A stretch of 64,000 nucleotides of DNA, taken from positions 190,738 to 254,737 of the forward strand of contig NZ_BMRM01000013.1 of the NCBI RefSeq assembly GCF_014648635.1, given 5' to 3'. The notes beneath the pieces were generated by a model that did not search any database, was not told where the DNA came from, and worked only from the letters and a program-made list of their open reading frames with translations. Below are positions 27,200 through 36,800 of the stretch, in pieces (position 1 is the stretch's first letter; every line of letters begins with the position of its first letter). Position numbers and translations under genes: made by a program. The stretch comes from Streptomyces cinerochromogenes (GTDB lineage: Bacteria > Actinomycetota > Actinomycetes > Streptomycetales > Streptomycetaceae).

Positions 27200-27936
27200 C
27201 CGGCGGCTCCGAGTTCGCGGTTGAGCAGGTCCACCACACCGGCGGACGGGTCGGACAGGAAGAAGTGGCCCCCGCTCACCTCGTGGCCCCTGAACCCGGC
27301 GGACGCCAGACGCCGCCACGCCCGTACGGCGCCGCGCGGGGCGACCGGGTCGGTGTCGCCCCACAGCACGGTGACCGGGACGGGGACGGGACGCGGCGGG
27401 TGCGCCGGCCATGTCTCGGCCAGCCGTACGTCGGCGCGCAGCGCGGGTTCGAGCAGCCGGAACAGGCCGGGACTGGCCAGGACCTCCTCCGGTGCACCGC
27501 CCAGGTCCCGCAGGCCGGCGGCGAACTGCGGCCCGGGCAGGTGGTGGATGGCCGGCAGCGCGCGGGCGACGCCCGGGGCCCGGCAGGCGGAGATGACGAC
27601 GCGCTCCGGCGGACGGCTCAGCGCGGCGGTCACCGTCTCGTACGCCAGCATGCCGCCCATGCTGTGCCCGAAGAGGACGTACGGGGAGGGGACGTGCCGC
27701 ATCAGTGCGCGGCCGAACGCGTCGGCCAGCGTGTCCCAGTCGGACAGGGGTGTCTCGCGCAGCCGGCTCTCCCGGCCGGGCAGCCGTACCCACACCGGCT
27801 CCACGTCGGGGGGCAGCGCCTCGGTCCAGTGCCGGAAGACCGCGGCGCCGCCGCCCGCGTACGGCAGGCCCACCAGCCTGATCCGGGCGGCGGGCCGGTG
27901 GAGGGGGCGGTGGAACCACCGGCCGGCGGACGTCAC
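27196..27936 (-). CDS. type II thioesterase (GrsT-like)
   Basis: 246 residues, alpha/beta hydrolase with oxyanion stretch RLVGLPYAGGGAAVFRHW, nucleophile elbow LFGHSMGGMLAYE (Ser in GHSMG), an Asp in VLWGDTDPVAP and catalytic His in VSGGHFFLSD. Type II thioesterases clear mis-primed or stalled carriers; with no thioesterase domain fused to any NRPS here it might also take part in release. GTG start at 27936 overlaps the stop of the FkbM-T gene (GTGA), so translation is coupled. Confidence 0.88.
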   Translation of the reverse strand: MTSAGRWFHRPLHRPAARIRLVGLPYAGGGAAVFRHWTEALPPDVEPVWVRLPGRESRLRETPLSDWDTLADAFGRALMRHVPSPYVLFGHSMGGMLAYETVTAALSRPPERVVISACRAPGVARALPAIHHLPGPQFAAGLRDLGGAPEEVLASPGLFRLLEPALRADVRLAETWPAHPPRPVPVPVTVLWGDTDPVAPRGAVRAWRRLASAGFRGHEVSGGHFFLSDPSAGVVDLLNRELGAAG

Positions 27937-29372
27937 CGGGACCGGGCCGGTTCGGAAGGGGGCTCGCCGGAGGCCTCGACGGCGGCGGCCAGCGCGCCGA
28001 AGGTGCTCTCGGTGAAGATCATGTCCGGTTCCAGCACGTCCTCGCCGAGCTGCTCCTCCAGCCGGGCCAGCAGGCGCATCGCGATCAGCGAGTCGCCTCC
28101 GAGGTCGAAGAAGTCCGCGTCCGGCCGGACCGCCTCCGCGCCGAAGATGCTCGCCCAGATCCGGCTGAAGACCTCGACGCGGGCCGTGCGCGGGAGGGTG
28201 GCCGGGGGCACCGCTTCCGGCCGGGCCGGCGCCGTGCCGAGGTCGGTGGTGAGTTCGAAGCGGCCCGGGGCCGGGCTGCCGGGGAGCCTGCGCGCCAGCA
28301 GGTCCAGGAGTTCCGCCTCCAGCCGCCACATCACCGGCCCGGGGTCCGGGTGGTGCGCGGTCGCGGGCGGGGCGGAACCGGTGGGCGCGGGTGCGCCGGG
28401 GCGCCGGGCGTAGACGTTGACGCAGGCGGTGTCGGCCAGCCGGGCGTCCTGTTCGTGGACGACGGTGAAACCCCGGTGCTCCAGGGTCTTCGTGACGGAC
28501 GCCAGGCGTCCCTCGATGTCGTGCACCTCCATCACGATCTGCCGGATGCCGTCCCACAGTTCGGGGCTGATGCCCCGCAGCACGTCCTCCTCGGCCTTCT
28601 CCACATCGATCTTGAGGAGGTCGATCCGGGTCAGCGCGTGGTCGGCGGCGATCCGGGCGAGCGTGGTGACGGCGACCCGCCGGTGCTCGCCGGCGAGCAG
28701 ATCGGCGGCGAGCCGGTCGGCCATGATCCGGTCCTGCGGGTCCGCGCCCCCGGTGCCGGCGCCGGTGAGGAGATAGCCGCGCAGGGTCCGCCGGTCGTCG
28801 TCGGCGTCGGCGAACGCGCCGGACATCACGCTGTTGTGCGGGTAGTAGGTGAAGTCGGTCTCCCCCTCGGCGGCCCCGACGGCCTTGCCGACGACCGAGA
28901 CGTCCGCCGCGTGCAGTTCGGCGTTGACGGCCACGGCGGCGGCGAGTTCGGCGAGCGGTTCGCAGGCGATGATCCGCGCTCCGGGGCTGCGGCGGGCCGC
29001 GCACAGGGTGAACATGCCGATGTTGGCCCCGACGTCGACGACGACGGCACCGGGGGGCAGCTCGACACCGTGCCGGAAGTAGACGTCGTCCACGAAGATC
29101 TCGCGGTGCAGGAAGTCGCTCTCGCTGCGGTTGACCCCGGCCACCCGCAGGTCGGCGGCGGGCTCGTGCCAGCTGAGGGTGCCGAGCCGGCCGGCCGCCT
29201 CCACGGCCGCCGAGCGGTACAGCAGCGGTGCCCGCTCGGGGTCGGGGACCAGGCGGACGACGCTCGCCCCGCCGCCGTCCGGTGTCTCCACGGCGGCGTC
29301 GGCCACGGCGGCGTGCTCGCGCAGCACCGCCACGAGCCGGCCGCTCCGGTCGGTGTCCTCGAACTGCCTCAT
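27933..29372 (-). CDS. FkbM-family O-methyltransferase fused to a carrier (T) domain, with A-domain remnant
   Basis: 479 residues. Residues about 10-50 (LREHAAVADAAVETPDGG) look like the C-terminal subdomain of an NRPS adenylation domain, as if this were the tail of a split A-MT-T module. Residues about 80-310 are an FkbM SAM methyltransferase (VVVDVGANIGMFTLCAA; IDLLKIDVEKAEEDVLRGI). Residues about 385-460 are a T domain with phosphopantetheine Ser near 427 (DFFDLGGDSLIAMRLL). FkbM enzymes O-methylate hydroxyls, often on carrier-bound substrates. ATG overlaps the stop of the acyl shuttle gene (ATGA). Its T domain is a plausible acceptor for the chlorothreonine passed on by the shuttle, and the hydroxyl of that residue a plausible methylation site; both inferred. 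Confidence 0.85.
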   Translation of the reverse strand: MRQFEDTDRSGRLVAVLREHAAVADAAVETPDGGGASVVRLVPDPERAPLLYRSAAVEAAGRLGTLSWHEPAADLRVAGVNRSESDFLHREIFVDDVYFRHGVELPPGAVVVDVGANIGMFTLCAARRSPGARIIACEPLAELAAAVAVNAELHAADVSVVGKAVGAAEGETDFTYYPHNSVMSGAFADADDDRRTLRGYLLTGAGTGGADPQDRIMADRLAADLLAGEHRRVAVTTLARIAADHALTRIDLLKIDVEKAEEDVLRGISPELWDGIRQIVMEVHDIEGRLASVTKTLEHRGFTVVHEQDARLADTACVNVYARRPGAPAPTGSAPPATAHHPDPGPVMWRLEAELLDLLARRLPGSPAPGRFELTTDLGTAPARPEAVPPATLPRTARVEVFSRIWASIFGAEAVRPDADFFDLGGDSLIAMRLLARLEEQLGEDVLEPDMIFTESTFGALAAAVEASGEPPSEPARSR

Positions 29373-30529
29373 GCGTCCTCCAGGACGTCGCTCAGGAACC
29401 GCTCGGCGATGCGGACCACCTCGGGGCCCGCGTCGAACGCGGTGAGGTGGTCGCCGGAGGGGCGGGTGACCAGCCGGGCCCGGGGCAGACGGGCCGCGAC
29501 GTACTGCGATCCGGCGGGGTGGGCGGTGGTGTCGTCCCGGCTGGTCACCACGAGGGCGGGCTGGGCGGCCGACAGGTACGGGCGGGAGTCGTGGGACATG
29601 ATCGCTCCGTTGAGCAGGCCGTAGCGGTGCAGCAGCAGCGGTGTCGCGTAGGGGTAGATGAGGTGGTGGGCGATGTCGGGGCGCATCGAGTCCAGCACCA
29701 CGGGGCGGCGCATCAGCCGGTGCACGCCCGTCGCCTTCTCCTCGCTGCGGGCGGTCATCGCCATCATGGCCTGCATGTCCCGCTGGTGCTCGGTCCTGGG
29801 GGCCGCGTCCCGCAGGTCGTAGTCGCCGTGCCACAGGCTCAGCGAGCCGACCCGGTCACCGGCGGTGGCCGCCGCGGCCAGGGCGACGACCGCTCCGCCG
29901 CACAGTCCCATGACATGGGCGCCGGCGATGCCGAGGGCGTCGAGTACGGCGGTCAGGTCGCCGGCCTGGGAGGCGACGTCGTACGCGGCGAGCGGGGCGG
30001 GGCCGTGCCCGCCCGGTTCGGCGAACATCCCGCGGCTCTCCCAGGTCACCACACGGAACGGTCCGGCCAGCGCCCGCATCCAGCCCGCGGCGAGCCCCGC
30101 CGGCATGCCGCACGCCGTCACCAGGACGACGGCCGGGGCGTCCGCGGGCCCGGCCGACCAGCAGCGCAGCGGGGTGCCGTCACCGGCCCGGACCGGTATC
30201 GGCCCCTCGCCCCACCGCGCCGCCGCCGGACGTGCCGGTGCCCCCGCCCCGCCGGACCCGGCGTCCGGCCCGCCGTCCGTGGCGTCCCCGGCGCTCGCCC
30301 GGGCCAGGTGCCGGCTGAGGGCCAGCTCCACGGACCACAGACCGGCGGGATCGGTGACCACCTCCAGCCGGGGCAGTCCCAGGGACCCGGTGACGGCGTC
30401 CAGCCGCTCCTGGGACAGCGGGGCGCGGCCCTCGGAGGCGATCCGCAGGCCCGGCACCGCGCGGACGAGGGGGTCCGCGTCGAGGAGCGCCTCCGCCACC
30501 CCCGAGGGCCGGGGCCCCGGCGCGTCCAT
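29369..30529 (-). CDS. SyrC/CmaE-like aminoacyl shuttle with cysteine nucleophile
   Basis: 386 residues: an N-terminal extension (about 1-110) and an alpha/beta hydrolase (about 111-386). The nucleophile elbow reads G208-L-C210-G-G, so Cys replaces the usual Ser; likely triad partners are the Asp pair at 332-333 (TSRDDTTAH) and H361 (PSGDHLTAF). In syringomycin biosynthesis SyrC, a thioesterase-fold protein with an active-site cysteine, moves (chloro)threonine from the SyrB1 carrier to the main assembly line, and CmaE does the same in coronamic acid synthesis. Here the gene follows the halogenase and the threonine A-T gene in the same operon (TGATG overlap with the halogenase), which supports that role. 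A general hydrolase is the alternative. Confidence 0.82.
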   Translation of the reverse strand: MDAPGPRPSGVAEALLDADPLVRAVPGLRIASEGRAPLSQERLDAVTGSLGLPRLEVVTDPAGLWSVELALSRHLARASAGDATDGGPDAGSGGAGAPARPAAARWGEGPIPVRAGDGTPLRCWSAGPADAPAVVLVTACGMPAGLAAGWMRALAGPFRVVTWESRGMFAEPGGHGPAPLAAYDVASQAGDLTAVLDALGIAGAHVMGLCGGAVVALAAAATAGDRVGSLSLWHGDYDLRDAAPRTEHQRDMQAMMAMTARSEEKATGVHRLMRRPVVLDSMRPDIAHHLIYPYATPLLLHRYGLLNGAIMSHDSRPYLSAAQPALVVTSRDDTTAHPAGSQYVAARLPRARLVTRPSGDHLTAFDAGPEVVRIAERFLSDVLEDA

Positions 30530-31488
30530 CACCGGGCCGCCGGCCGGGACCGGTGCGGGAACGGCACGCCCCGGGTGGTGTGTTCGGCGAGCGTGTTGTG
30601 GCCGTACCGGTCCTCGCCGCTGACCAGCACCGCGCCGTAGCGGTCCAGGCTCACCGTGCCGCCGTACTCCTCGATGACCTCGGTGTCCGGGTAGATCCGC
30701 ACCGACGTCGGGACGTACCGGGCGGCGTAGCCCATCCTCATCTGCTTGCTCGTGCCGGCGTGCGGGTGGGAGGCGTGCATGAGGGTCGACCAGAAGACGA
30801 TGAACTGCCCGGCCCGCATCTCCATGGACACGGCCTTCGACTCGTCCGGCTTGAAGTCCGGGTCGATCTGCAGTTCCCGGTAGTCGTATCCGAAGAAGCC
30901 GCGCCGCACGCCGTCCTTCACCACCGACGCGTTGCGTTCCGGGGCGTAGTGCATGCGCTTGGTCTCGTCGTAGTTCATGGACTCGTGGGTGCCGGGGATG
31001 AACTGCAGGCAGCCCATGTCGACGGTGGCCTCGCTGAAGGCGCACCACACGGTGATGGTGCCGCCGAACCGGGACTCGCCGGGCCACAGGATCTGCGGAC
31101 TGCCGGAGGCGTTGGCGAAGGTGTCGGCCTGGTGCCAGTCGGTGCCCTCGTCGCCCGGGTTCTTGGGGAAGAACTCGGTGCGCCAGCACAGCACGTCGGG
31201 GCCGAGGATGCCGGCGACGCGGTCCACGATCTCCGGGCGGGTGATGTGCCGGGCGAGGAACCGGTGGTCGAGGTGGCGGTCGTAGTTGGCGATGTTGTTG
31301 CCACCGGAGACGGCGGCCTCGTCGCGGTAGACGGCGTGGCTGCGGTCGAGCAGCTCCAGCCGGGCCCGGCCCCACTCCTCGGCGATCTCCTCGGGTTCGT
31401 AGAGGGTGAAGGGTCCCGCGAAGCCGTCGCGGTGGAAGGCCGCCAGTTCCTCGGGGGTGAGGGAGAAGTCCGTGGTCTGCGCCGTCAT
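30529..31488 (-). CDS. Fe(II)/alpha-ketoglutarate aminoacyl-S-carrier halogenase (SyrB2/BarB type)
   Basis: 319 residues. Follows the chlorinating-enzyme family throughout (EFFPKNPGDEGTDWHQADTF, FGGTITVWCAFSEAT, GCLQFIPGTHESMNYDE, RGFFGYDYRELQIDPDFKPD, FIVFWSTLMHAS). The iron site reads H119-x-A121 instead of the hydroxylase H-x-D/E; this lost carboxylate is the diagnostic feature that lets chloride bind iron in SyrB2, with distal H228. These enzymes chlorinate unactivated methyl groups of amino acids tethered to a carrier. Its ATG overlaps the stop of the A-T didomain gene (ATGA), which has a threonine code, so 4-chlorothreonyl-S-T is the predicted product. A plain phytanoyl-CoA-type hydroxylase is ruled out by the H-x-A motif. 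Confidence 0.93.
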   Translation of the reverse strand: MTAQTTDFSLTPEELAAFHRDGFAGPFTLYEPEEIAEEWGRARLELLDRSHAVYRDEAAVSGGNNIANYDRHLDHRFLARHITRPEIVDRVAGILGPDVLCWRTEFFPKNPGDEGTDWHQADTFANASGSPQILWPGESRFGGTITVWCAFSEATVDMGCLQFIPGTHESMNYDETKRMHYAPERNASVVKDGVRRGFFGYDYRELQIDPDFKPDESKAVSMEMRAGQFIVFWSTLMHASHPHAGTSKQMRMGYAARYVPTSVRIYPDTEVIEEYGGTVSLDRYGAVLVSGEDRYGHNTLAEHTTRGVPFPHRSRPAAR

Positions 31489-33317
31489 GGTGTCTCCGTA
31501 AGGTGTCCGGCGCGCTGGGCCAGCGCGGCGTCGACGTGCGGGGTGAGCGCGCCCACCGTCGCCCCGCCGATCAGGACGGTGATGTCGAGGTCGGTCTGGA
31601 ACTCCTCGTTGACCCGGGCGAACATCCGCACGAGGGTCAGGGACGTGCCGCCCAGCGAGAAGAAGTCCTCGTCGTCCCCCACGTGGGGCACGTCCAGCAC
31701 GGACCGCCAGATCGCGGCGATCCGCCGTGCGGTGCCCCGGGCGGGGCCGGCCGCCGGGCCGGCGGGTCCGTCCGCGCCCCGCGGTGCGGGCAGCCGGGCC
31801 CTGTCGACCTTGCCGTTGCCGGTGAGCGGCAGTTCGGCCAGCGCGACGTACCGGGACGGGCACATGTGGGCGGGCAGCAGTTCCTCGGCGCGCTTGGCGA
31901 GTTCGGCGGCGAGGGACTCGGGGTCCGCGGCGGACTGCACGTACGCGATGAGCCGGACGTCGGCGTCGCCGTAGTCGTGGGCGACGACGACGGCACGCCG
32001 GACCTCGTCGTGACCGGCCAGCACCGCCTCGACCTCGCCCGGTTCGACGCGGTGGCCCCGGATCTTGAGCTGGTCGTCGACGCGGCCCAGATAGCCGTAG
32101 CCGCCCTCGGGCAGGGCGACGACCCGGTCCCCGGTACGCAGCCGGCGATGCCGTACGCCGTCGGCTCCGACGTGGACGACGAACCGCTCCGCCTCCAGTT
32201 CCGGGCGGCCCAGATAGCCGCGGGCCAGACCGGGGCCCTCGATGAACAGTTCGCCGGGCTCGCCGTCGGCGGGCGGCGTCCCGTCGTCGCCGAGCAGGTG
32301 GAAGGAGAGGTCGGCGAGCGGGGTGCCGATGGGGCTGGGTCCGCGCCGGTCCAGGTCGGCGCGGACCAGCCGGCGGTACGACGCGTGGACCGTGGCCTCC
32401 GTGATGCCGTACATGTTGACCAGCCGGGGGCGGTCGGTGCCGTAGCGGTCGGTCCAGGGACGCAGCGCCGCGACGTCCAGGGCCTCGCCGCCGAGGACGA
32501 CCAGCCGCAGCGCGCCCGGGTCGGCCGCGGTCCGCAGGTCGGCCGCCACGAGCGCGTGGAACGCCGACGGGGTCTGGCTGAGCACGGTGACGCCCTCGGT
32601 GCGCAGCAGGGCGCGGAAGCTCTCCGGCGCCCGGGCGGCCTCCCGGGGGACGATCAGCAGGCGCCCGCCCGACAGCAGCGGACCCCAGATCTCCCACACG
32701 GAGAAGTCGAACGCGGCGGAGTGGAACATCGACCACACGTCGTGCTCGTCGAAGGCGAGGTGCTCCCCCACGACGTCGAACAGGCGCAGCACACTGTGCT
32801 GTTCCACGAGGACGCCCTTGGGATCGCCGGTGGACCCGGAGGTGTAGATGACGTACGCGAGGTCGTCGCCGTCCCCGGCGGTGTCCGGGGCGGTGGTCCC
32901 GGCCGGCTCGCCGGGCACCCGGTCGAGGGTGACGAGGCGCAGGCCGGGGGGCTGCCGCGCTCCCGTCAGCAGGTGTGCGGTGGCGGTGGTGACGACGGCC
33001 AGACCGGAGCCGCTGTCGCGGACCGTCCAGGCGATGCGGGCCGGCGGGTACTCCGGGTCGATCGGCAGGTAGGCGGCGCCCGCCTTGAGGATGCCGAGCA
33101 TCCCCACGACGAGGTCCGTGCGGCGCGGTGTCAGCAGGGTCACCAGCGAGCCCCGGCGCGCGCCCGCCCGGACGAGTTCCTCGGCGAGCGCGTCCGAGCG
33201 CGCGTCCAGTTCGCGGTAGGTGAGGTCACCGTCCGGCGCGGTGACCGCTGTCCGGTCCGGGAATTGCGCGACCGCACCCCGGAACGCCTGGGGGATCGTT
33301 CGGGCTGCCTGGGGCAT
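31485..33317 (-). CDS. NRPS A-T didomain, predicted threonine (SyrB1-like)
   Basis: 610 residues: adenylation domain about 1-515 (YVIYTSGSTGDPKGV, NMYGITEATVHAS, LRTGDRVVALPEGGYGYLGR, NGKVDRARLP) and T domain about 525-600 with Ser near 555 (DFFSLGGTSLTLV). My reading of the specificity residues gives D-F-W-S-V-G-M-V-H-(K), one or two changes from the threonine code DFWNIGMVHK. There is no condensation domain, so the loaded residue must be handed on by another protein; the halogenase and SyrC-like genes directly downstream give the full SyrB1-SyrB2-SyrC set. The code was read by eye, not by software. Confidence 0.9.
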   Translation of the reverse strand: MPQAARTIPQAFRGAVAQFPDRTAVTAPDGDLTYRELDARSDALAEELVRAGARRGSLVTLLTPRRTDLVVGMLGILKAGAAYLPIDPEYPPARIAWTVRDSGSGLAVVTTATAHLLTGARQPPGLRLVTLDRVPGEPAGTTAPDTAGDGDDLAYVIYTSGSTGDPKGVLVEQHSVLRLFDVVGEHLAFDEHDVWSMFHSAAFDFSVWEIWGPLLSGGRLLIVPREAARAPESFRALLRTEGVTVLSQTPSAFHALVAADLRTAADPGALRLVVLGGEALDVAALRPWTDRYGTDRPRLVNMYGITEATVHASYRRLVRADLDRRGPSPIGTPLADLSFHLLGDDGTPPADGEPGELFIEGPGLARGYLGRPELEAERFVVHVGADGVRHRRLRTGDRVVALPEGGYGYLGRVDDQLKIRGHRVEPGEVEAVLAGHDEVRRAVVVAHDYGDADVRLIAYVQSAADPESLAAELAKRAEELLPAHMCPSRYVALAELPLTGNGKVDRARLPAPRGADGPAGPAAGPARGTARRIAAIWRSVLDVPHVGDDEDFFSLGGTSLTLVRMFARVNEEFQTDLDITVLIGGATVGALTPHVDAALAQRAGHLTETP

Positions 33318-33395
33318 CCGTCCTCCTTGTGTGTCGGCTCGGTTCCTGCGGGACGTCGGCGTGCTCCGGGACGGGACGTGACCGGCCGGCGGCGG

Positions 33396-33596
33396 TCAGG
33401 GCTCCATGGCGCGGCGCAGGCTCAGCGGCCGCATGTCGGTCCACCGGGTCTCGATGTCGGCGAGGCACTCGTCCTTGGCCGCGGCCTGGCCGACCGCCCG
33501 CCAGCCGGCGGGAACCTCTCGGCCGGCCGGCCAGATGGAGTACTGCTCCTCGTCGTTCACGACGACGACGTACTGCTCGGTCACGGCGTCGGTCAT
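33396..33596 (-). CDS. MbtH-like protein
   Basis: 66 residues with the family signature N-x-E-x-Q-x-S-x-W-P (VVNDEEQYSIWPAGREVPAGW) and the C-terminal TRWTDMRPLSLR. MbtH proteins bind adenylation domains and are needed for their folding or activity. First gene after the site at 33778, with a 182-bp leader region that holds G/T-rich GCGTGC repeats, and 78 bp before the threonine A-T gene. Only one MbtH is seen in the window, so it probably serves all six A domains. Confidence 0.95.
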   Translation of the reverse strand: MTDAVTEQYVVVVNDEEQYSIWPAGREVPAGWRAVGQAAAKDECLADIETRWTDMRPLSLRRAMEP

Positions 33597-33777
33597 GTCC
33601 GCTCCCTGTGGGTCGGTCCGGTTCGGTACGTGCTGCGTGCCGCGTGGTGCGCGATGCGTGCCGCGCTGCGAGCGGCGTGGTGCTTGTCGTGTGCCGTGCG
33701 CGGCGTGCGGCGGGAACGCTCCGCTCGCACGTCGGGTGATCTTGACGGCAGCTTGCCAGCCGGGGCGGCCGGGCGAG

Positions 33778-33795
33778 AGTCGGGAAGCTCCCGCA
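33778..33795 (-). promoter_or_regulatory. putative cluster regulatory element A (before mbtH operon)
   Basis: On the minus strand reads TGCGGGAGCTTCCCGACT, with perfect core CGGGA-AGC-TCCCG. It lies between the FAAL-NRPS stop and the MbtH gene, pointing toward MbtH. It matches four other intergenic sites at 48226, 48454, 58393 and 58423. Because it is close to the NRPS stop it could instead be a weak terminator stem. Confidence 0.55.
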
Positions 33796-33801
33796 CAGCC
33801 C

Positions 33802-36800
33802 TCATGGCCGGGTGTCCGGTGCGGTGTCGGGGAGTTGCCGGGCTTGCCCCTCGCCGGCCAGCAGCTGCGCCACCTGGTCGTCGGACAACTCGGCCAGCCA
33901 GCCCAGCACTTCGTCCAGTTCCTCGCCGTCGGTCTGGGCCAGCTGGCGGGTCTGGACCAGGGCGGCCAGGCGCTCGATGGTCAGCGGGCCGCCGCCCAGC
34001 AGCTCCCCGACCGGCAGCTCCAGCCCGAACACGGCGCGGATGCGCACGGCGAGCCGGGTGGCGAGCAGCGAGTGGCCGCCGAGGGCGAAGAAGTCGTCGG
34101 TGACGGAGGGCTGTTCGCTGCCCAGCACCTCCCTCCAGATGCCGGCCAGCGTGCGTTCCACGGCGTCGCGGGGGGCGATCCGGGCCTGCGGTCCCGGGCG
34201 GCCGGCGACCTCGTGGGCGCTCGGTTCGGGCAGCGCGGCCACGTCCAGTTTCCCGTGCGGTCCGACCGGCAGCCGGTCCACCAGGCACACGGCGTCGGGC
34301 AGCAGCCCGGGGGGCAGCCGCTCGGCCAGGAAGGCGCGCAGTTCGCGGGGGTCCGGTGCCGGGGCCGTCCCGGCGACCGCCCAGGCCAGCAGCCGGGGCC
34401 GGCCGTCCGGCCCGGGACGGGCCGCCACCACGGCGGCCCGGACCGCGGGATGGCGGCCGAGGACGGTCTCGATCTCCCCGGCCTCCACACGCTGTCCGCG
34501 GATCTTGTACTGCCGGTCGGCCCGGCCGAGGAACTCCAGCCTCCCGTCGGGCAGGTGGCGCCCGCGGTCACCGGTGCGGTACAGCCGGGCACCGGGGACG
34601 AAGGGGTGGGGGACGAACCTCTCCGCCGTGAGCGCCGGCTGCCCGAGGTAGCCGCGGGCCGGTGCGAGCCCGCCGATGTACAGCTCGCCCGGCGCCAGGG
34701 GCGGGGCGAGGTGTCCGGCGGCGTCCAGGACGTACACCTCGGTGCCGGCGATCGGCCGCCCGATGGGCAGGCGGGCGCCCGCGTCCGGCGGCAGGGGTAC
34801 CGGATGGGCGGTGACGTCGATGGCCGCCTCGGCGGGCCCGTACAGGTTGTGCAACCGGACCCCGGGCAGAACCCGGGCGAAGCGCTCGGCGAGGGCCACG
34901 GTCAGTTCCTCACCGCTGCACACCACCCGGCGCAGCACGGACGCGCAGGACGCCGCCAGGGGTTCCTCCAGGAAGGCGTCGAGCATGGACGGCACGAAGT
35001 GGCAGGTGGTGATCGCGTGCCGGGTGATCAGGCGGGCGAGGTAGGAGGGGTCGCGGTGCCCCTCGGGGCGGGCCAGGACCACGGTGGCGCCGGTCGTCAG
35101 CGGGGCGAGGAGTTCCCAGCCGGCGACGTCGAAGCTCACCGGTGTCTTGTGCAGCACGGCCTCGCCGGGGCGCAGCCCGTACTCCTGGTGCACCCACACC
35201 AGGCGGTTGGCGAGCGCGGCGTGCGTGGTCATGACCGCCTTGGGTTCGCCGGTGGAGCCGGAGGTGTGCAGGATGTTCGCCAGGTGTGCGGGCCGCACCC
35301 GGGGCGCCGGTTCCTGCCGGGCGAGCGGCTCGTCCGCGGGGTCCGGGCCGAGCACGGCCGGTGCGGTGGCGGTGTCGCCGAGTGCGGACAGCGAGCGGCG
35401 CGCCGTCTCCTCCGTGCCGATGAGCACCCGGGGGGAGGTGCCGGTCAGCTGCCGGGCGAGCCGGGCCGGCGGGTGGGTGGGGTCGAGCGGCACATAGGCG
35501 CCGCCCGCGACCAGTACCGCGCACACCGCGACGACGAGGCCCGGCGAGCGGGGCAGGCACACGGCCACCGGCTGGTCCGGGCCGACGCCGAGCGCGTTCA
35601 GCCGGGCGGCCAGACGGCGCACGCGCGTCATCAGCTCGCGGTAGGTGAGTGCCCCCTCGTCCCAGACGACCGCCCGGACGTCCGGGTGGTCACGGGCAAC
35701 CCGCTGGAGGAGGTCGTGCACGATGCCCTCGCCGAGGGCGGGGGGACCGCCGTCGCAGACGGCGCGCACCCGTTCCCGGGCCTCTTCGTCCGTCAGCAGC
35801 GGCAGGTCGGCGACAGGGGTGGCGGGCCGGGCGAGCAACGCGGCCAGCAGGCTCGGCAGGCGGTCCATGAGACCGGCCACGGTCGCCTCGTCGAAGAGGT
35901 CGGCGGCGTACACCGCGTGGCCCGCGAGCGAGCCGTCCGGACGCTCGCCCAGATGCACCGAGAGTTCGAACTGGGCGCCCGGCGAGGGGAGTTCGAACGG
36001 CTCGGCCCGGACGCCCGCCGCCTCCCAGGGTTCGACGGGGAGATTCTGCAGCACCAGCAGCGTGCGGACGACGGGGGCCCGGCTGCCGTCGGGCCGTCCG
36101 CCGAGCGCGCGGACGATGTCGTGGAACGCGTTTCCCGGGTGGCCGTGGACGGCGAGACAGGCGGCGCGCACCCGGTCGAGGACGGTCGCGAAGTCCGCCG
36201 GGGCGGGCGCCGGGCCGTCGTCGCGCGGTCGCAGGCTGACGCGGATCGGCACGGTGTCGGCCAGCAGACCCACGTACGCGGTGTCCTCGGCCCGCCCCCG
36301 GCCGGACACGACCGTGCCGACCACCATGTCGTCCTGGCCGCTCCACCGGCCGAGCAGCACCCCGAACGCCGCCATCAGCACCATGAACGGGGTGGCCGCG
36401 TGCTCCGCCGCCAGCGCGCGCAGCCGGCCGGCGAGGTCGGCGTCGACGTGGACCGGTACCGCTGCCCCGCGCCAGGTCGGCAGGGCGGGCGCCGGTCGGT
36501 CGGTGGGCAGGGCGACCGGCTGTGCCGTGCCGATCTGCCCCCGCCAGAACGCGGCGTCGGCCTCGCCGAAGGCGGGGTGGGGCGCCGGTGGCCTGCCGGC
36601 GGCCGGGCGCGGCGGGGCCCCGCCCTGTGTCGCCCGCCGGTAGTCCTCGGCGAGCCGGCGCAGCAGCAGGCCCAGGGACCAGCCGTCCAGCACGATGTGG
36701 TGGGCGACGAGGCCGAGCATCCAGCGCGCCGGCCCCAGCCGGACCAGCAGCACCCGTACGAGCGGACCGGCGGCGAGGTCGAACGGCTCGGCCGCCAGTC

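Noticed and set aside
30529..31488. Phytanoyl-CoA-type hydroxylase
   Set aside because: The iron motif is H-x-A, not H-x-D, and the sequence follows the BarB/SyrB2 halogenases closely.
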